Part shown: in pieces, positions 45,174 to 54,132 of the stretch | Layout of the letters: the number at the start of each line of letters is the position of its first letter | How positions within the stretch are numbered: position 1 is the stretch's first letter | From: Novosphingobium resinovorum | GTDB taxonomy: Bacteria > Pseudomonadota > Alphaproteobacteria > Sphingomonadales > Sphingomonadaceae | DNA length: 64,000 nt | Direction of reading: 5' to 3' | Assembly (NCBI RefSeq): GCF_027922145.1 | Contig: NZ_BSFC01000011.1 | Location: forward strand, 124,001 to 188,000 | The notes under the pieces: model-generated | Told to the model about the DNA's origin: nothing | Databases searched by the model: none | What the model saw: the letters and a program-made list of their open reading frames with translations, nothing else | Translations under genes and position numbers: made by a program

Positions 45174-45205
45174 TTCGTCGTCCTGGCCTCGCTCCGGGAC
45201 GACGT
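45174..45205. repeat. Degenerate R3-type hairpin
   Basis: CGTCGTCC and GGGACGACG arms flank about 14 bases just after the flavin reductase stop codon. The stem has one mismatch, and it resembles the R3 hairpins at 27925 and 29312. Confidence 0.55.
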
Positions 45206-45282
45206 ATCGCTTCGGCGGTTTGACTTTCCCGACCTACATGCTGTTCACATGTTCAGCATTACGATCCGGGAGAGTATTTCAC

Positions 45283-46035
45283 ATGACACGTTCGCTTGAC
45301 GGCAAGGTCGCCGTGGTCACCGGCGCGGGTTCGGGCATCGGCCGGGGCATCGCGCTGCGGCTGGCCGAAGACAGGGCGGCCATCGCCGTGTGGGACCTCA
45401 ACCCCGAAGGCGCCGCCGAGACCGTGTGCCAGATCGAGGCAGCGGGCGGCAAGGCTCTCGCCATCACCGTCGACTGCTCCGACAAGGCCGCGATCAAGGC
45501 TGCCGCCGACGAGACACGCGGCAAGTTCGGCGCCATCACCATCCTCGTGAACAACGCCGGTATCGCGCCCTTTACGCCGTTCATGGACGTGGAGGACGAA
45601 GAGTTCGACAAAGTCATCCGCGTGAACCTCAAGGGCCCTTGGCTGGTCACAAAGGAAATCGTGCCGGACATGCTGGCCGCGAACTGGGGGCGGATCATCA
45701 ACATCACCTCCTCGTCCACGCAGTCGGGCTCCTTCGCGCAAAGCCATTACGTCGCCTCGAAGGGCGGCCTGCTCGGCCTCACCAAGGCGCTGGCGATGGA
45801 ACTGGGCAAGACCGGCATCACCGCCAACATGATTCCGCCCGGCTCGATCGACACCCCAATGCTTCGCGGCGCACCGATCGACGCGGATGCCTACGGCGCC
45901 TCGCTGCCGGTCGGGCGGCTGGGGCAAGTGGCGGACATCGCCGCAGCGGCGGCGTTCCTGGCCTCCGAGGAAGCCAGCTACATGACCGGGCAGACGATCA
46001 GCACCAACGGCGGCCGATACATGGGCTCGGCCTGA
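45283..46035 (+). CDS. SDR family oxidoreductase
   Basis: A 250-residue classical short-chain dehydrogenase. VVTGAGSGIGRGIALRL is the cofactor loop, NNAG is in LVNNAGIAPFTPF, and the catalytic Ser is in NITSSSTQSG. The YxxxK pair is in SHYVASKGGLLG and the C-terminus reads GQTISTNGGRYMG. I start at the ATG at 45283 (MTRSLDGKVAVVTG); upstream codons are not conserved in type. It is followed by an alpha/beta hydrolase gene 40 bp later. Substrate unknown, probably a hydroxy or keto intermediate of the same route. Confidence 0.93.
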   Translation: MTRSLDGKVAVVTGAGSGIGRGIALRLAEDRAAIAVWDLNPEGAAETVCQIEAAGGKALAITVDCSDKAAIKAAADETRGKFGAITILVNNAGIAPFTPFMDVEDEEFDKVIRVNLKGPWLVTKEIVPDMLAANWGRIINITSSSTQSGSFAQSHYVASKGGLLGLTKALAMELGKTGITANMIPPGSIDTPMLRGAPIDADAYGASLPVGRLGQVADIAAAAAFLASEEASYMTGQTISTNGGRYMGSA

Positions 46036-46075
46036 GGGGGCTTGCTACGGCATCCCCGCGCGCTAGCGTGCCGGG

Positions 46076-46858
46076 ATGCCGATTCCGTTTCGCATAGCCG
46101 TAGATGGCGCCGTACTTTCAGGAGAGCGACGCGAGGGTCCAGGCCCGCCTCTGGTGCTGGCCCACGGCTTCGGCGGATCGCGGCGCGACTGGGACCAGCT
46201 GGTTGCCGGGCTTGCCCCCGACCGCCCTTTGATCACCTACGACCAGCGCGGCTTTGGTGCCTCCGAAGCAGAAGGCGGTCCCTACTCCCACGCCGACGAC
46301 CTGCTCGCCCTGATCGACGCACTTGATATCGCCGAGGCCGATCTTTGCGGCATGTCGCTGGGCGGGGCGACCGCCCTCAACTTCGCGCTCGATCACCCGA
46401 GGCGGATAAGGCGGCTGGTGCTGGTGAGCCCGCTGATGGTCGGCTGGACATGGACGAGCGAGTGGATCGAACGCTGGAAGACCATCGGCCGCGCCGCGCG
46501 CGCTGGCGATATGCAGCGGGCGAGAGACCTGTGGTGGAGCCATCCGCTGTTCGATGCGCTACGTGACACCTCTGCCGCAGCCGTCATGCGCGCATCGATC
46601 GAGGCATTCCACGGTCGCCAGTGGGTTCTCGACGAACAGCACCCTGCCCTCCCCGACAGCGAGCGACTGGGCGAGCTTTCCATCCCAACCCTGCTGCTGA
46701 CCGGTGCGCGCGACACCGCCGACTTCCGCATGATCGGCGATGCGATCGCCGCCATGGGCCAGGACGTCACCCGCATCGACCACGAAGGCGCTGGCCACAT
46801 GCTGAACCTCGAAATCCCGGAAGTCATTGCAAGGGAGATCGAGCGGTTCCTCATTTGA
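46076..46858 (+). CDS. Alpha/beta hydrolase
   Basis: A 260-residue hydrolase with the canonical fold. The oxyanion segment is AHGFGGSRRDWD, the nucleophile is Ser94 in CGMSLGGATAL, the acid is probably the Asp of LTGARDTADFR, and the catalytic His is in EGAGHMLNLE near 247. It resembles 3-oxoadipate enol-lactonase and MhpC-type enzymes, which open lactones or cleave C-C bonds in aromatic and alicyclic degradation. In this operon a lactone or ester hydrolase role, after a Baeyer-Villiger type step, is possible but unproven. Confidence 0.92.
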   Translation: MPIPFRIAVDGAVLSGERREGPGPPLVLAHGFGGSRRDWDQLVAGLAPDRPLITYDQRGFGASEAEGGPYSHADDLLALIDALDIAEADLCGMSLGGATALNFALDHPRRIRRLVLVSPLMVGWTWTSEWIERWKTIGRAARAGDMQRARDLWWSHPLFDALRDTSAAAVMRASIEAFHGRQWVLDEQHPALPDSERLGELSIPTLLLTGARDTADFRMIGDAIAAMGQDVTRIDHEGAGHMLNLEIPEVIAREIERFLI

Positions 46859-47012
46859 CGAATGAAACTGCGGCAATCGCATCGCCCATGCGATCGGAGA
46901 CGCCATCGCGTTGCCGCCCTTGCTGGGAATGGACACTCTTCTCGCGCGAATTGTGATCGACCGGAGCCAAACTGGCCGGCGGCGCACAAGGGCGGAGAGG
47001 AGAGCAAAAGAC

Positions 47013-47933
47013 ATGAAGCTGGGCTTCGCGATGCCACACATGCTGCGGCTCAAGGCGACGATGCAGCCATGGGAAACCGAAGTGACCGGCGCCGACCAGA
47101 CCCGCCTTGCGAAATGGGCGGAAAAGCTGGGCTTCGAGATGATCGCGGTGCCCGAGCACCACATCATCCCGCGGAAGCACATCGAGCTTTCGGGCCCGTT
47201 CTACTTCAACGCCTACACCGCGATGGCCTATATCGCCGGAGCGACCGAGCGGGTGCGGGTCAATTCGTGCATCGCGATTCTGCCCGCCCAGAATCCGATT
47301 GTCACGGCCAAGGCGCTGTCGACGATGGACTGGCTTTCCAGCGGCCGGGTGACGATCACCTTCGCGGTCGGCTGGCTGGAGGAGGAGTTTGCACTGCTGG
47401 GCGTTCCATTCCACGAACGCGGTGCCATGGCGGAAGAGTACATCCAGGCGATCATCGTCCTGTGGACTCAGGAAAATCCTGAATTCGAAGGAAAATATGT
47501 TTCCTTCCGAGATGTCGCTTTTGAACCCAAGCCCGTGCAGAAACCCCATCTTCCCGTGTGGTTCGGCGGCGACGCCGATGCGGTCCTCAAGCGCGTCTCC
47601 CGCTACGCGCAGGGCTGGTGGCCGTTCCTGACCAAGCCCGAGGACATTCCTGCGCGCATCGACTTCATCCGATCGCGGCCCGACTACAATGGCCAGTTGG
47701 CGGACGTCTACTACGGCATGTCCACCAGCCGTGTCGGCGAGGGTCATGCGGTGATCGATGATCCCACGGCCCGCCCCGGACAGACCAAGCAAGAGATCAT
47801 CGATCGGCTCGGATGGCTGAAATCCCTTGGTATTACATGGAGTTCCGTACCCATTCCGGCCCTCCCCGCGATCGCGGCCTACTACGACTACACCCAGTGG
47901 ATCGCCGAGGAGATCATGCCCGCCATCCGCTGA
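47013..47933 (+). CDS. LLM class flavin-dependent oxidoreductase
   Basis: A 306-residue luciferase-like TIM-barrel protein. Segments such as KWAEKLGFEMIAVPEHHIIP, RVRVNSCIAILPAQNPIVTA, KALSTMDWLSSGRVTITFAV and GWLEEEFALLGVPFHERGAM are typical of this class. It could be an F420- or FMNH2-dependent enzyme; since F420 is not established in this lineage, reduced FMN from the flavin reductase at 44680 is an attractive alternative. The ATG at 47013 follows a GGAGAGGAG ribosome binding site. The next gene is the DUF35 protein. Confidence 0.92.
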   Translation: MKLGFAMPHMLRLKATMQPWETEVTGADQTRLAKWAEKLGFEMIAVPEHHIIPRKHIELSGPFYFNAYTAMAYIAGATERVRVNSCIAILPAQNPIVTAKALSTMDWLSSGRVTITFAVGWLEEEFALLGVPFHERGAMAEEYIQAIIVLWTQENPEFEGKYVSFRDVAFEPKPVQKPHLPVWFGGDADAVLKRVSRYAQGWWPFLTKPEDIPARIDFIRSRPDYNGQLADVYYGMSTSRVGEGHAVIDDPTARPGQTKQEIIDRLGWLKSLGITWSSVPIPALPAIAAYYDYTQWIAEEIMPAIR

Positions 47934-48031
47934 GCGAACGTCGCCGCGATGCCTGACGGGGCATGCTTGACCTCAGGCACACAGCGGCACTTAACGGCAC
48001 ACAACGGCACAAAGGCCGGGGAGAGATGATC

Positions 48032-48436
48032 ATGAGCCCACCAAGGCCAAGGCCCAAGCTGGATCAGGAGAACACTGCGTTCTGGACCGGCGGCGCCGAG
48101 GGCGAACTGCGGATCGTACACTGCGGCGACTGCGGGCAGTACACCCATCCTCCGCGCGTCCTGTGCCGTCACTGCCAGTCGGAGAACATCGCTGCCAGCG
48201 CCGTGGCGGGCACCGGCGTGATCGATACCTTCACGATCAACCACCAGCCCTGGGCCAAGGATCTGCCCGTCCCCTACGTCATCGCCCGCGTCGCGCTCGA
48301 CGGGGTGCCGGGAGTCTACCTCACCACCAACATCGTCAACTGCCCGGTCGATGCCGTGGCGTTCGGCGACCCCGTGCGCGTCCTGTTCGAGGAACAGGAC
48401 GGCATATTCTATCCCCTCTTCGAGCGAGCGATCTGA
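48032..48436 (+). CDS. DUF35 Zn-ribbon/OB-fold protein (ChsH2-DUF35-like)
   Basis: A 134-residue protein with an N-terminal zinc ribbon (Cys31, Cys34, Cys45, Cys48) followed by an OB-fold (GVIDTFTINHQPWAKDLPVP, DPVRVLFEEQDGIFYPLF). DUF35 proteins act as obligate partners of thiolase-fold enzymes; in steroid side-chain degradation the ChsH2 DUF35 domain pairs with the aldolase Ltp2. The stop overlaps the start of the thiolase-fold gene by one base (TGATG), supporting a protein complex. The ATG at 48032 is 8 bp after GGAG. Confidence 0.92.
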   Translation: MSPPRPRPKLDQENTAFWTGGAEGELRIVHCGDCGQYTHPPRVLCRHCQSENIAASAVAGTGVIDTFTINHQPWAKDLPVPYVIARVALDGVPGVYLTTNIVNCPVDAVAFGDPVRVLFEEQDGIFYPLFERAI

Positions 48437-49599
48437 TGGCACGCGAAGCCTACATCACCGGCGTCGGCCAGTCCGAGGTCGGCGTTCGCCTGACGCGCCA
48501 TCCGCTGCTGCTGACGCTCGACGCCGCGAAGGAGGCGATCGCCGAGGCGGGCCTCACCTTCGGGCAGATCGACGGCGTGTTCTCCTTCCCCGGCAAGGTC
48601 AACGGCTACCTCGCTTTCTCGCCTGTCGGCACCGACGAGGTGATCGAGGCGCTGGGCATCAAGTCGAAGTGGCAGATGGGCGGCATGGAGCAGCCCGCGC
48701 AGCTTTCCGCCATCGGCATGGCGGCCTGGGCGGTGAAGCAGGGCATCTGCCGCCACGTCCTGTGCTTTCGCACCGTCTACGAGGCGGGCGGCATGGCCGA
48801 CCCCGCCACCTATATGCCGCCGCGACCAGACACCGTCTCGGGAGCCTCGCAGTGGACCAGCCCGTTCTGGGCGACGTCGGCCGCCTGCTGGACCGCGCAA
48901 TACGCCGCGCGCCACGTCCACAAGTATGGCCTGACGCGCGAGCAACTCGGCCAGATCGCCATCAACGGTTCGAAGAACGCCATGCTCAACCCGCGCGCGC
49001 GCGCGATCACCAAGGCGGAACTGACACTCGACACCTACATGTCGGCACGGATGATCTCGACCCCGCTGTGCCTCTACGACTGCGACCGCTTCTCCGACGC
49101 CTCCACGGTGGTGATCGTCTCGGCGGGCGACGCCCTCGACGAGATCAAGTGCGAGCCGATCCGCATCGCCGCGATGTCAGGCTCGGTGGACCGCTATTCG
49201 TGGGACCAGGTCGAGTGGCCTGCCGCTTACGATGCGGGCCGCGACCTGTGGCAGCATACCGACTACACCATCGACGATGTCGACACCGTGCAGTTCTACG
49301 ACGGCTTCGCGTACCTGCCGATTACCTGGCTGGAGGGCCTGGGCTTTTGCGAGAAGGGCGAAGGCGGCCGCTTCATCGAAGGCGGCACGCGTATCGCGCG
49401 AAACGGCGAACTGCCGCTCAACACGGCGGGCGGCCAGTTGGGCGCCGGGCGTCTGCATGGCTTCGGTTTCGCGCACGAAGCTGTGACGCAGCTGCGGGGC
49501 AATGCGGGCGAACGGCAAATCCCGGGCGACCCGAAGGTGGCAGTGGCTACGTCCGGCGGTGGACCGCTGGCGGCAGCGCTGCTGCTGGCAAAGGACTGA
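48436..49599 (+). CDS. Thiolase-fold protein, Ltp2-like aldolase candidate
   Basis: A 387-residue thiolase-superfamily protein of the lipid-transfer/SCP-x group. The opening AYITGVGQSEVGVRLTRHPL is typical. I see no classical N-terminal nucleophilic Cys in its usual context, while VQFYDGFAYLPITWLEGLGF then CEKGEGGRF matches the region that carries catalytic Tyr residues in Ltp2 retro-aldolases. The partner DUF35 gene overlaps it. It probably cleaves a beta-hydroxyacyl-CoA by retro-aldol chemistry, though thiolytic activity cannot be ruled out by eye. Confidence 0.9.
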   Translation: MAREAYITGVGQSEVGVRLTRHPLLLTLDAAKEAIAEAGLTFGQIDGVFSFPGKVNGYLAFSPVGTDEVIEALGIKSKWQMGGMEQPAQLSAIGMAAWAVKQGICRHVLCFRTVYEAGGMADPATYMPPRPDTVSGASQWTSPFWATSAACWTAQYAARHVHKYGLTREQLGQIAINGSKNAMLNPRARAITKAELTLDTYMSARMISTPLCLYDCDRFSDASTVVIVSAGDALDEIKCEPIRIAAMSGSVDRYSWDQVEWPAAYDAGRDLWQHTDYTIDDVDTVQFYDGFAYLPITWLEGLGFCEKGEGGRFIEGGTRIARNGELPLNTAGGQLGAGRLHGFGFAHEAVTQLRGNAGERQIPGDPKVAVATSGGGPLAAALLLAKD

Positions 49600-49671
49600 A
49601 CGGCTCCGGCCTCGCGGGCTCTCCTCCTGCGGGGCCGGGGATGGCATTTCCATTTTTCGTGGACACGCTTC

Positions 49672-49748
49672 TTCATTGCGAGCGTAGCGAAGCAATCCAG
49701 AGCGGCTCAAAACTGCCCTGGATTGCTTCGCTACGCTCGCAATGACGA
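49672..49748. repeat. Palindromic repeat, family R1, copy d
   Basis: A 77-bp hairpin in which the stem reads GCGTAGCG opposite CGCTACGC, so the C-to-T change of the left arm is matched by G-to-A on the right. It lies between the convergent thiolase-fold and acyltransferase genes. Confidence 0.9.
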
Positions 49749-49767
49749 TTGAAGTTACAATGCGACG

Positions 49768-50955
49768 TCACACTACCGTCGACGGCAGCGTCTTCGCACC
49801 CGGCCGCTTCACCGATTTGGCGCGCTTGAGGCCGATCAGCGGGCGCAGCGGGCCGACTTCCCGCCCGACGAGGTAGAACAGCCAGGAACCGCCCGCCACC
49901 GTCGCGCACAGCACCAGGAATTCCGGCAGTGCCGTCAGCCCCTTGTCGCGCAGCCAGTAGCTGACGAGCACCATGACGGTCTGGTGCGCGATGAACACCG
50001 GGAACACCGCCTCCGCCAGAGTGCCCCGCCAGCGCGCGTCGCGGTTCCAGAAGCGGTCGGCGATCCCGAACAGGGCGATCACCGTGCCCCAGCACTGCAC
50101 CGACTTGGCGAAATCCAGCGGTTCCATCCACGCGCGCGGCGTCCGCACGTTGCCGGGGAAGTACCACGCTTCCAGCGCCACGAAGGCGTAACCGGCCAGC
50201 CCGACGACCAGCGCGGCCTTCCACTTCCGGGCGATCGCCTGCCGCAAGGTCTCGGACCCGCGCAGGAGGTAGCCGAACAGGAACATGCCGCCATAATGGA
50301 GATGCGCGCAGAAGTCGGTCAGCACGCTGTGGGTGTCGGTCCAGCCATCACCCGGCGCGCGCACGGCGTAGACGGCAAGGCACCCGAACGGCAGCAGCCA
50401 CGGCCCGGAAAGGACCTTCTCCGCCCCACGCGCCAGTCCCGCGCGCCAGTGTGCAGGAAGCACCATCAGCGCCGCGCAGAGCACCACCGTGTAGGCGAGC
50501 AGGTAGATCACGAACCACAAGTGCATGATCGCCGGCAGGTTCTCGTGAATGACCCGGCGGAAGCTGAAGGCATCATGGAACAGGAAGTAGCCGTAGCCAT
50601 GCGTGTAACCGCTGTTGAGCAGTCCCATGTATGGCTGCGGCGGCACGATCACCGTCAGGCCAAACAGCAGCGGTATGCCGAGCCGCAGCAACCGGCTCTT
50701 GAGGAAGGCCCCGGCGTCCCGCTCCTTCGCGAACAGCGCCGCGCTGGCATATCCCGAAATCGCGAAGAGCAGCGCCAGCCGCCAGGCGCTCAGTCCCAGC
50801 AGCGGGATTTCGGCCCACCACACCACCCCGCGCGAGGGCGTCTGGTAGCCCCAGGGCGTGAATGAAAATCCGACGTGGTAGAAGATCAGCATCACGAAAG
50901 CGCCCACGCGCAGCCAATCCATTCCGTAGTGGCGCTGGCTGGGGGCGGGGTTCAT
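49768..50955 (-). CDS. Acyltransferase family membrane protein
   Basis: A 395-residue multi-pass membrane protein of the acyltransferase-3 family, closest in pattern to OpgC-like proteins. The opening HYGMDWLRVGAFVMLIFYHV contains the conserved His expected for acyl transfer. LFAISGYASAALFAKERDAG and FLKSRLLRLGIPLLFGL follow, then about eight further helices. Such enzymes add acyl groups to envelope glycans or lipids. It stands alone between an R1 repeat and the LacI-like gene, so the target is unknown. Confidence 0.9.
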   Translation of the reverse strand: MNPAPSQRHYGMDWLRVGAFVMLIFYHVGFSFTPWGYQTPSRGVVWWAEIPLLGLSAWRLALLFAISGYASAALFAKERDAGAFLKSRLLRLGIPLLFGLTVIVPPQPYMGLLNSGYTHGYGYFLFHDAFSFRRVIHENLPAIMHLWFVIYLLAYTVVLCAALMVLPAHWRAGLARGAEKVLSGPWLLPFGCLAVYAVRAPGDGWTDTHSVLTDFCAHLHYGGMFLFGYLLRGSETLRQAIARKWKAALVVGLAGYAFVALEAWYFPGNVRTPRAWMEPLDFAKSVQCWGTVIALFGIADRFWNRDARWRGTLAEAVFPVFIAHQTVMVLVSYWLRDKGLTALPEFLVLCATVAGGSWLFYLVGREVGPLRPLIGLKRAKSVKRPGAKTLPSTVV

Positions 50956-51164
50956 CGCAATCCGTCAAGTCTTCGGCCCGCCACGCGGGTCAGGGGTGCC
51001 CGCATGCAGCGGCGTATAATTGTCGGGGGCTCATTAGGCGCGTTGTCACCGCTCTGCAATCGCGCGCTTGTAACAGAGGGTATCCGGGATGCCGCCGCGC
51101 ATTTCGTCGGTTCCGGAGGCAACTGTGGTTGGTACGCCGTGCCGAAACGCCGAACATCGCAGGC

Positions 51165-52169
51165 ATGACGTCCCCCGAAACGACCGTAGCCACCCGGCCG
51201 ACCCGCAGGCGCCCCGCCAGTTCGATCGAACGCGCCGCTATCGAACCGTGCGTGACAGAACGGGCCGGGATGGAACGAGCTGCCTACGTTCCCGACTTTC
51301 GCGGGCCATTACGCTCGCCGGAATGCGCCGATCCGGTGCCTGCGAACCATGCCCTCGTGCTGCTTGTGCATGACGGAAGCGAGCACGCCATCCGGGACGC
51401 CGTGCAGGATGCGATGGCAAAAGCCATGGCAAACGCCGTGGAGGCCGGGACGCATCTGTTCGCCCCACATGTTCTGGGCGCGAATGCCATGAAGCCTGAC
51501 GGGATCCCCGCAGCTTTCGCACGGCTACTGGCAAGGCACCGGCCCGCGGGCGTGGTGTTGATGCCTCCCCTTTCCGCACGCGAGGATCTGGCCGACTTGT
51601 GCCTCCGCGCACAGGCGCGCTGTCTTCGGGTCGGCGCCCAGCCCGGCCTGTCCTGCGACGAGCGCGGCGGCGCAGCACTTGTCGTGCGCCGCCTCGTGAC
51701 GCTCGGCCATACGCGGATCGGTCTCGTCGCCGGCCCGGAAAGCTCGGCCGGAGCCCGGCAGCGGGAGCTCGGCTATCTTGACGCCATGGCCGAACTCGGG
51801 CTCGATCGTGGCCCCGCTCTGATCGTACCGGGCGACAACAGTTTCGAATCCGGCATCGCGGCCGGACGGCTGCTCTTGGAAATAAGCCCTCGCCCCACCG
51901 CCATCCTCGCCTGCAACGACGAGATGGCCGCCGGCGTCCTCCACGCCGCGGCGCAGGACGATGTGCCGGTTCCCCAAGCACTGTCCGTTGTCGGGTTTGA
52001 CGATACCTCCCTCGCCCACCGCCTCCTCCCGCCGCTCGCCTCGGTCCACGTGCCGTGGAACCGCATCGGCGAAGAGGCCGCGAAGTGGATACTGGCAGAA
52101 AGTTCCGCCTCGCTCGAACCTTTCGAACCGCACCTGATGGAGCGTGCTTCGCTCGGCCCAATCGGATGA
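51165..52169 (+). CDS. LacI-like sugar-binding domain protein without HTH
   Basis: A 334-residue protein whose residues 60-330 match the LacI/GalR effector-binding (periplasmic-binding-protein-like) domain: VVRRLVTLGHTRIGLVAGPE, AILACNDEMAAGVLHAA and LSVVGFDDTSLAHRLLPPLA, then SVHVPWNRIGEEAAKWIL. The N-terminal 55 residues are Arg/Thr-rich and show no recognisable LacI helix-turn-helix. There is no signal peptide, so it is probably cytosolic. A PAS-GGDEF gene follows 104 bp later on the same strand. It may sense a ligand and act on that protein, or have lost DNA binding. Confidence 0.82.
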   Translation: MTSPETTVATRPTRRRPASSIERAAIEPCVTERAGMERAAYVPDFRGPLRSPECADPVPANHALVLLVHDGSEHAIRDAVQDAMAKAMANAVEAGTHLFAPHVLGANAMKPDGIPAAFARLLARHRPAGVVLMPPLSAREDLADLCLRAQARCLRVGAQPGLSCDERGGAALVVRRLVTLGHTRIGLVAGPESSAGARQRELGYLDAMAELGLDRGPALIVPGDNSFESGIAAGRLLLEISPRPTAILACNDEMAAGVLHAAAQDDVPVPQALSVVGFDDTSLAHRLLPPLASVHVPWNRIGEEAAKWILAESSASLEPFEPHLMERASLGPIG

Positions 52170-52273
52170 AATTCCCGACTTTGCCCCAACGGGCAAAGCG
52201 CTCGAATGAATGGCAGTTCCGTTAGGCAACATTTTACCATAAGAGATTAAACCATTGTGGATCCATTTGGCGG

Positions 52274-53209
52274 ATGGATGGCGCAAGGGGGCCAATCTTG
52301 TATCTGCAGACTGACCGGCATCGCACCGCCATTCGCCCGTTGACCGACGGTCGCCTCGTGTCTCAGGCCGCTGCGCTGGTCGGCCTGAGCGCATGGAGCT
52401 GTGACCTTGCGACCGAACAGCTCGAATGGACCGAAGGCGTGTTCGACATCTTCGGCCTGAGCCACGACATGCACTTCGAACGCCGCGACACCGTCGCCCT
52501 CTATCACGAGGAATCGCGCGAGATCATGCTCCGCCTGCGCGCGCAGGCGATCGAGGCGTGCTCCGGCTTCTCGATGGAGGCGCAGATAGTCCAGCCGGGC
52601 GGCGAGACGCGCTGGTTGCGGCTGGCCGCCAATACGCGAGTGGAGAACGGCCGCGCGGTGCAGCTTTACGGCATGAAGCAGGACATCACGCAGGAGCGCC
52701 TGCAATGGGAACAGCTCCGCCGCCTTGCCGAGAACGACCCGCTCACCGGGCTCGGCAACCGCGCGCGGTTCCAGTCGGAGTTCCTCGACCTTCCCGCCGG
52801 ATCGGAGCGACTCGCGCGCATCGGTGCGCTGGCGATGTTCGACCTCAACGACTTCAAGGGCATCAACGACCGCTGGGGCCACGCCGCCGGAGACGCCTGC
52901 ATCGCCCGCTTCGGCGAGCGGCTGGCCACCGCCTTCCCCGGCGCCCGCCTGATCGCCCGCATCGGCGGAGACGAATTCGCGGCGCTGCTGCCCGCCACGA
53001 TGCCCGCCGCAACGCTGGAAAGCGCCGTGCGCCGCCGCATCAACCGCCTCGTCACCCGGGTCGAGTGGCAGGGCACGCTGATCCCGATCGGAGTCAGTGC
53101 CGGTCTGGCCTTCATCGGCGGGTCGCCGGAGGCCACCTTCGCAGCCGCCGACGCCGCCCTCTATGCCGCCAAGCGTAGCGGCCGCAACGTGCTGCGGGTG
53201 GCGGCCTAA
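52274..53209 (+). CDS. PAS-GGDEF diguanylate cyclase
   Basis: A 311-residue cytosolic signalling protein. A PAS_3-type sensor spans about 33-140 (GLSAWSCDLATEQLEWTEGV, LRLAANTRVENGRAVQLYGM). The GGDEF domain follows (about 148-305) with MFDLNDFKGINDRWGHAAGD and the intact active site ARIGGDEFAAL. No RxxD inhibitory site is present five residues before it, so product inhibition may be weak. It probably makes c-di-GMP in response to a small ligand or redox cofactor. It lies downstream of the HTH-less LacI-like gene and converges on an SDR gene, overlapping its stop. Confidence 0.92.
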   Translation: MDGARGPILYLQTDRHRTAIRPLTDGRLVSQAAALVGLSAWSCDLATEQLEWTEGVFDIFGLSHDMHFERRDTVALYHEESREIMLRLRAQAIEACSGFSMEAQIVQPGGETRWLRLAANTRVENGRAVQLYGMKQDITQERLQWEQLRRLAENDPLTGLGNRARFQSEFLDLPAGSERLARIGALAMFDLNDFKGINDRWGHAAGDACIARFGERLATAFPGARLIARIGGDEFAALLPATMPAATLESAVRRRINRLVTRVEWQGTLIPIGVSAGLAFIGGSPEATFAAADAALYAAKRSGRNVLRVAA

Positions 53210-53988
53210 GCCCCCTCCGGCTCCACCCATGTCGTGCGGGTAACGCGGGGTGAGAGATACTTCGTTGCCGTCCAGCCGCCGTCCACGACGATCGACTGGC
53301 CGTTTATCATCTCGCTCCCCGGCAGGCACAGGAACGCGATGACCGAGGCAATGTCCTCCGGCTGCGCCAGGCGCGGATAGGGCGTGGTCTCGACGTTGGC
53401 GCGCTTGAAGCCCTCATCCTCGAAACGGTGGCGCACCATGTCGGTCATCGTCACGCCCGGCGCCACGCAGTTGGAACGGATGCCGCGCGGGCCGTATTCG
53501 CAGGCCATGTGCTCTGTCATCGACTTGAGGCCGCCCTTGGCGGCCGAATAGGCGCCGCCGCGCCGTCCGCCGATATGCGCGAACGTGCTGGTCACGTTGA
53601 CCACGCTGGCGCCCTCCCCCAGATGCGGGATGACGTCGCGGCAGAGCCGGAACGGGGCGACGAGCATGATGTCGAGGAAGTCGTCGAGCGTCTCGTCGTC
53701 CGTCTCGTCGAGCGGCTTGGGGCTGCCGACGCCCGCGTTGTTCACCAGCGCGTCGATGCGGCCGAAGCGGGCCAGCGCCTGCGCGACGACGGCTCCGGGC
53801 GCAGCCGGGTCGGTCAGGTCGGCGCTGATGGCAAGGACGTGGTCGGGATTGCCGATCGCCGCCTCGAGCGCCGCCAGCTTGTCCTTAGAGCGGCCGACAC
53901 CGACGATCGCGAAGCCCACGCCGTGCAGGATCTTCGCGGTTTCGAGGCCGATGCCGCTGCCCGCACCCGTGATGATCGCTACCTTCAC
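53206..53988 (-). CDS. SDR family oxidoreductase
   Basis: A 260-residue short-chain dehydrogenase. VAIITGAGSGIGLETAKIL opens the protein, with NNAG in ALVNNAGVGSPKPL, Ser in NVTSTFAHIG, and the YxxxK pair in AYSAAKGGLKS. The C-terminus reads GQSIVVDGGWTATKYLS. I use the GTG at 53988, 7 bp after GGAGGA, not the earlier GTG at 54003. It is divergent from the CaiB/BaiF gene (144-bp gap) and may be co-regulated with it. Substrate unknown. Confidence 0.93.
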   Translation of the reverse strand: MKVAIITGAGSGIGLETAKILHGVGFAIVGVGRSKDKLAALEAAIGNPDHVLAISADLTDPAAPGAVVAQALARFGRIDALVNNAGVGSPKPLDETDDETLDDFLDIMLVAPFRLCRDVIPHLGEGASVVNVTSTFAHIGGRRGGAYSAAKGGLKSMTEHMACEYGPRGIRSNCVAPGVTMTDMVRHRFEDEGFKRANVETTPYPRLAQPEDIASVIAFLCLPGSEMINGQSIVVDGGWTATKYLSPRVTRTTWVEPEGA

Positions 53989-54132
53989 TTCGACTTCCTC
54001 CACCGTTGCAAGGCCGTGTTAGCCGCCGCTCCGGCAGGCGTCGAACCGCCCGGGCGGTATTGCCTGAGCCCGCCTTGCCCCGCTGACGCACGGGGGTAGT
54101 CAGAAGGCTCAGACAACGAGCGAACAGGCACA

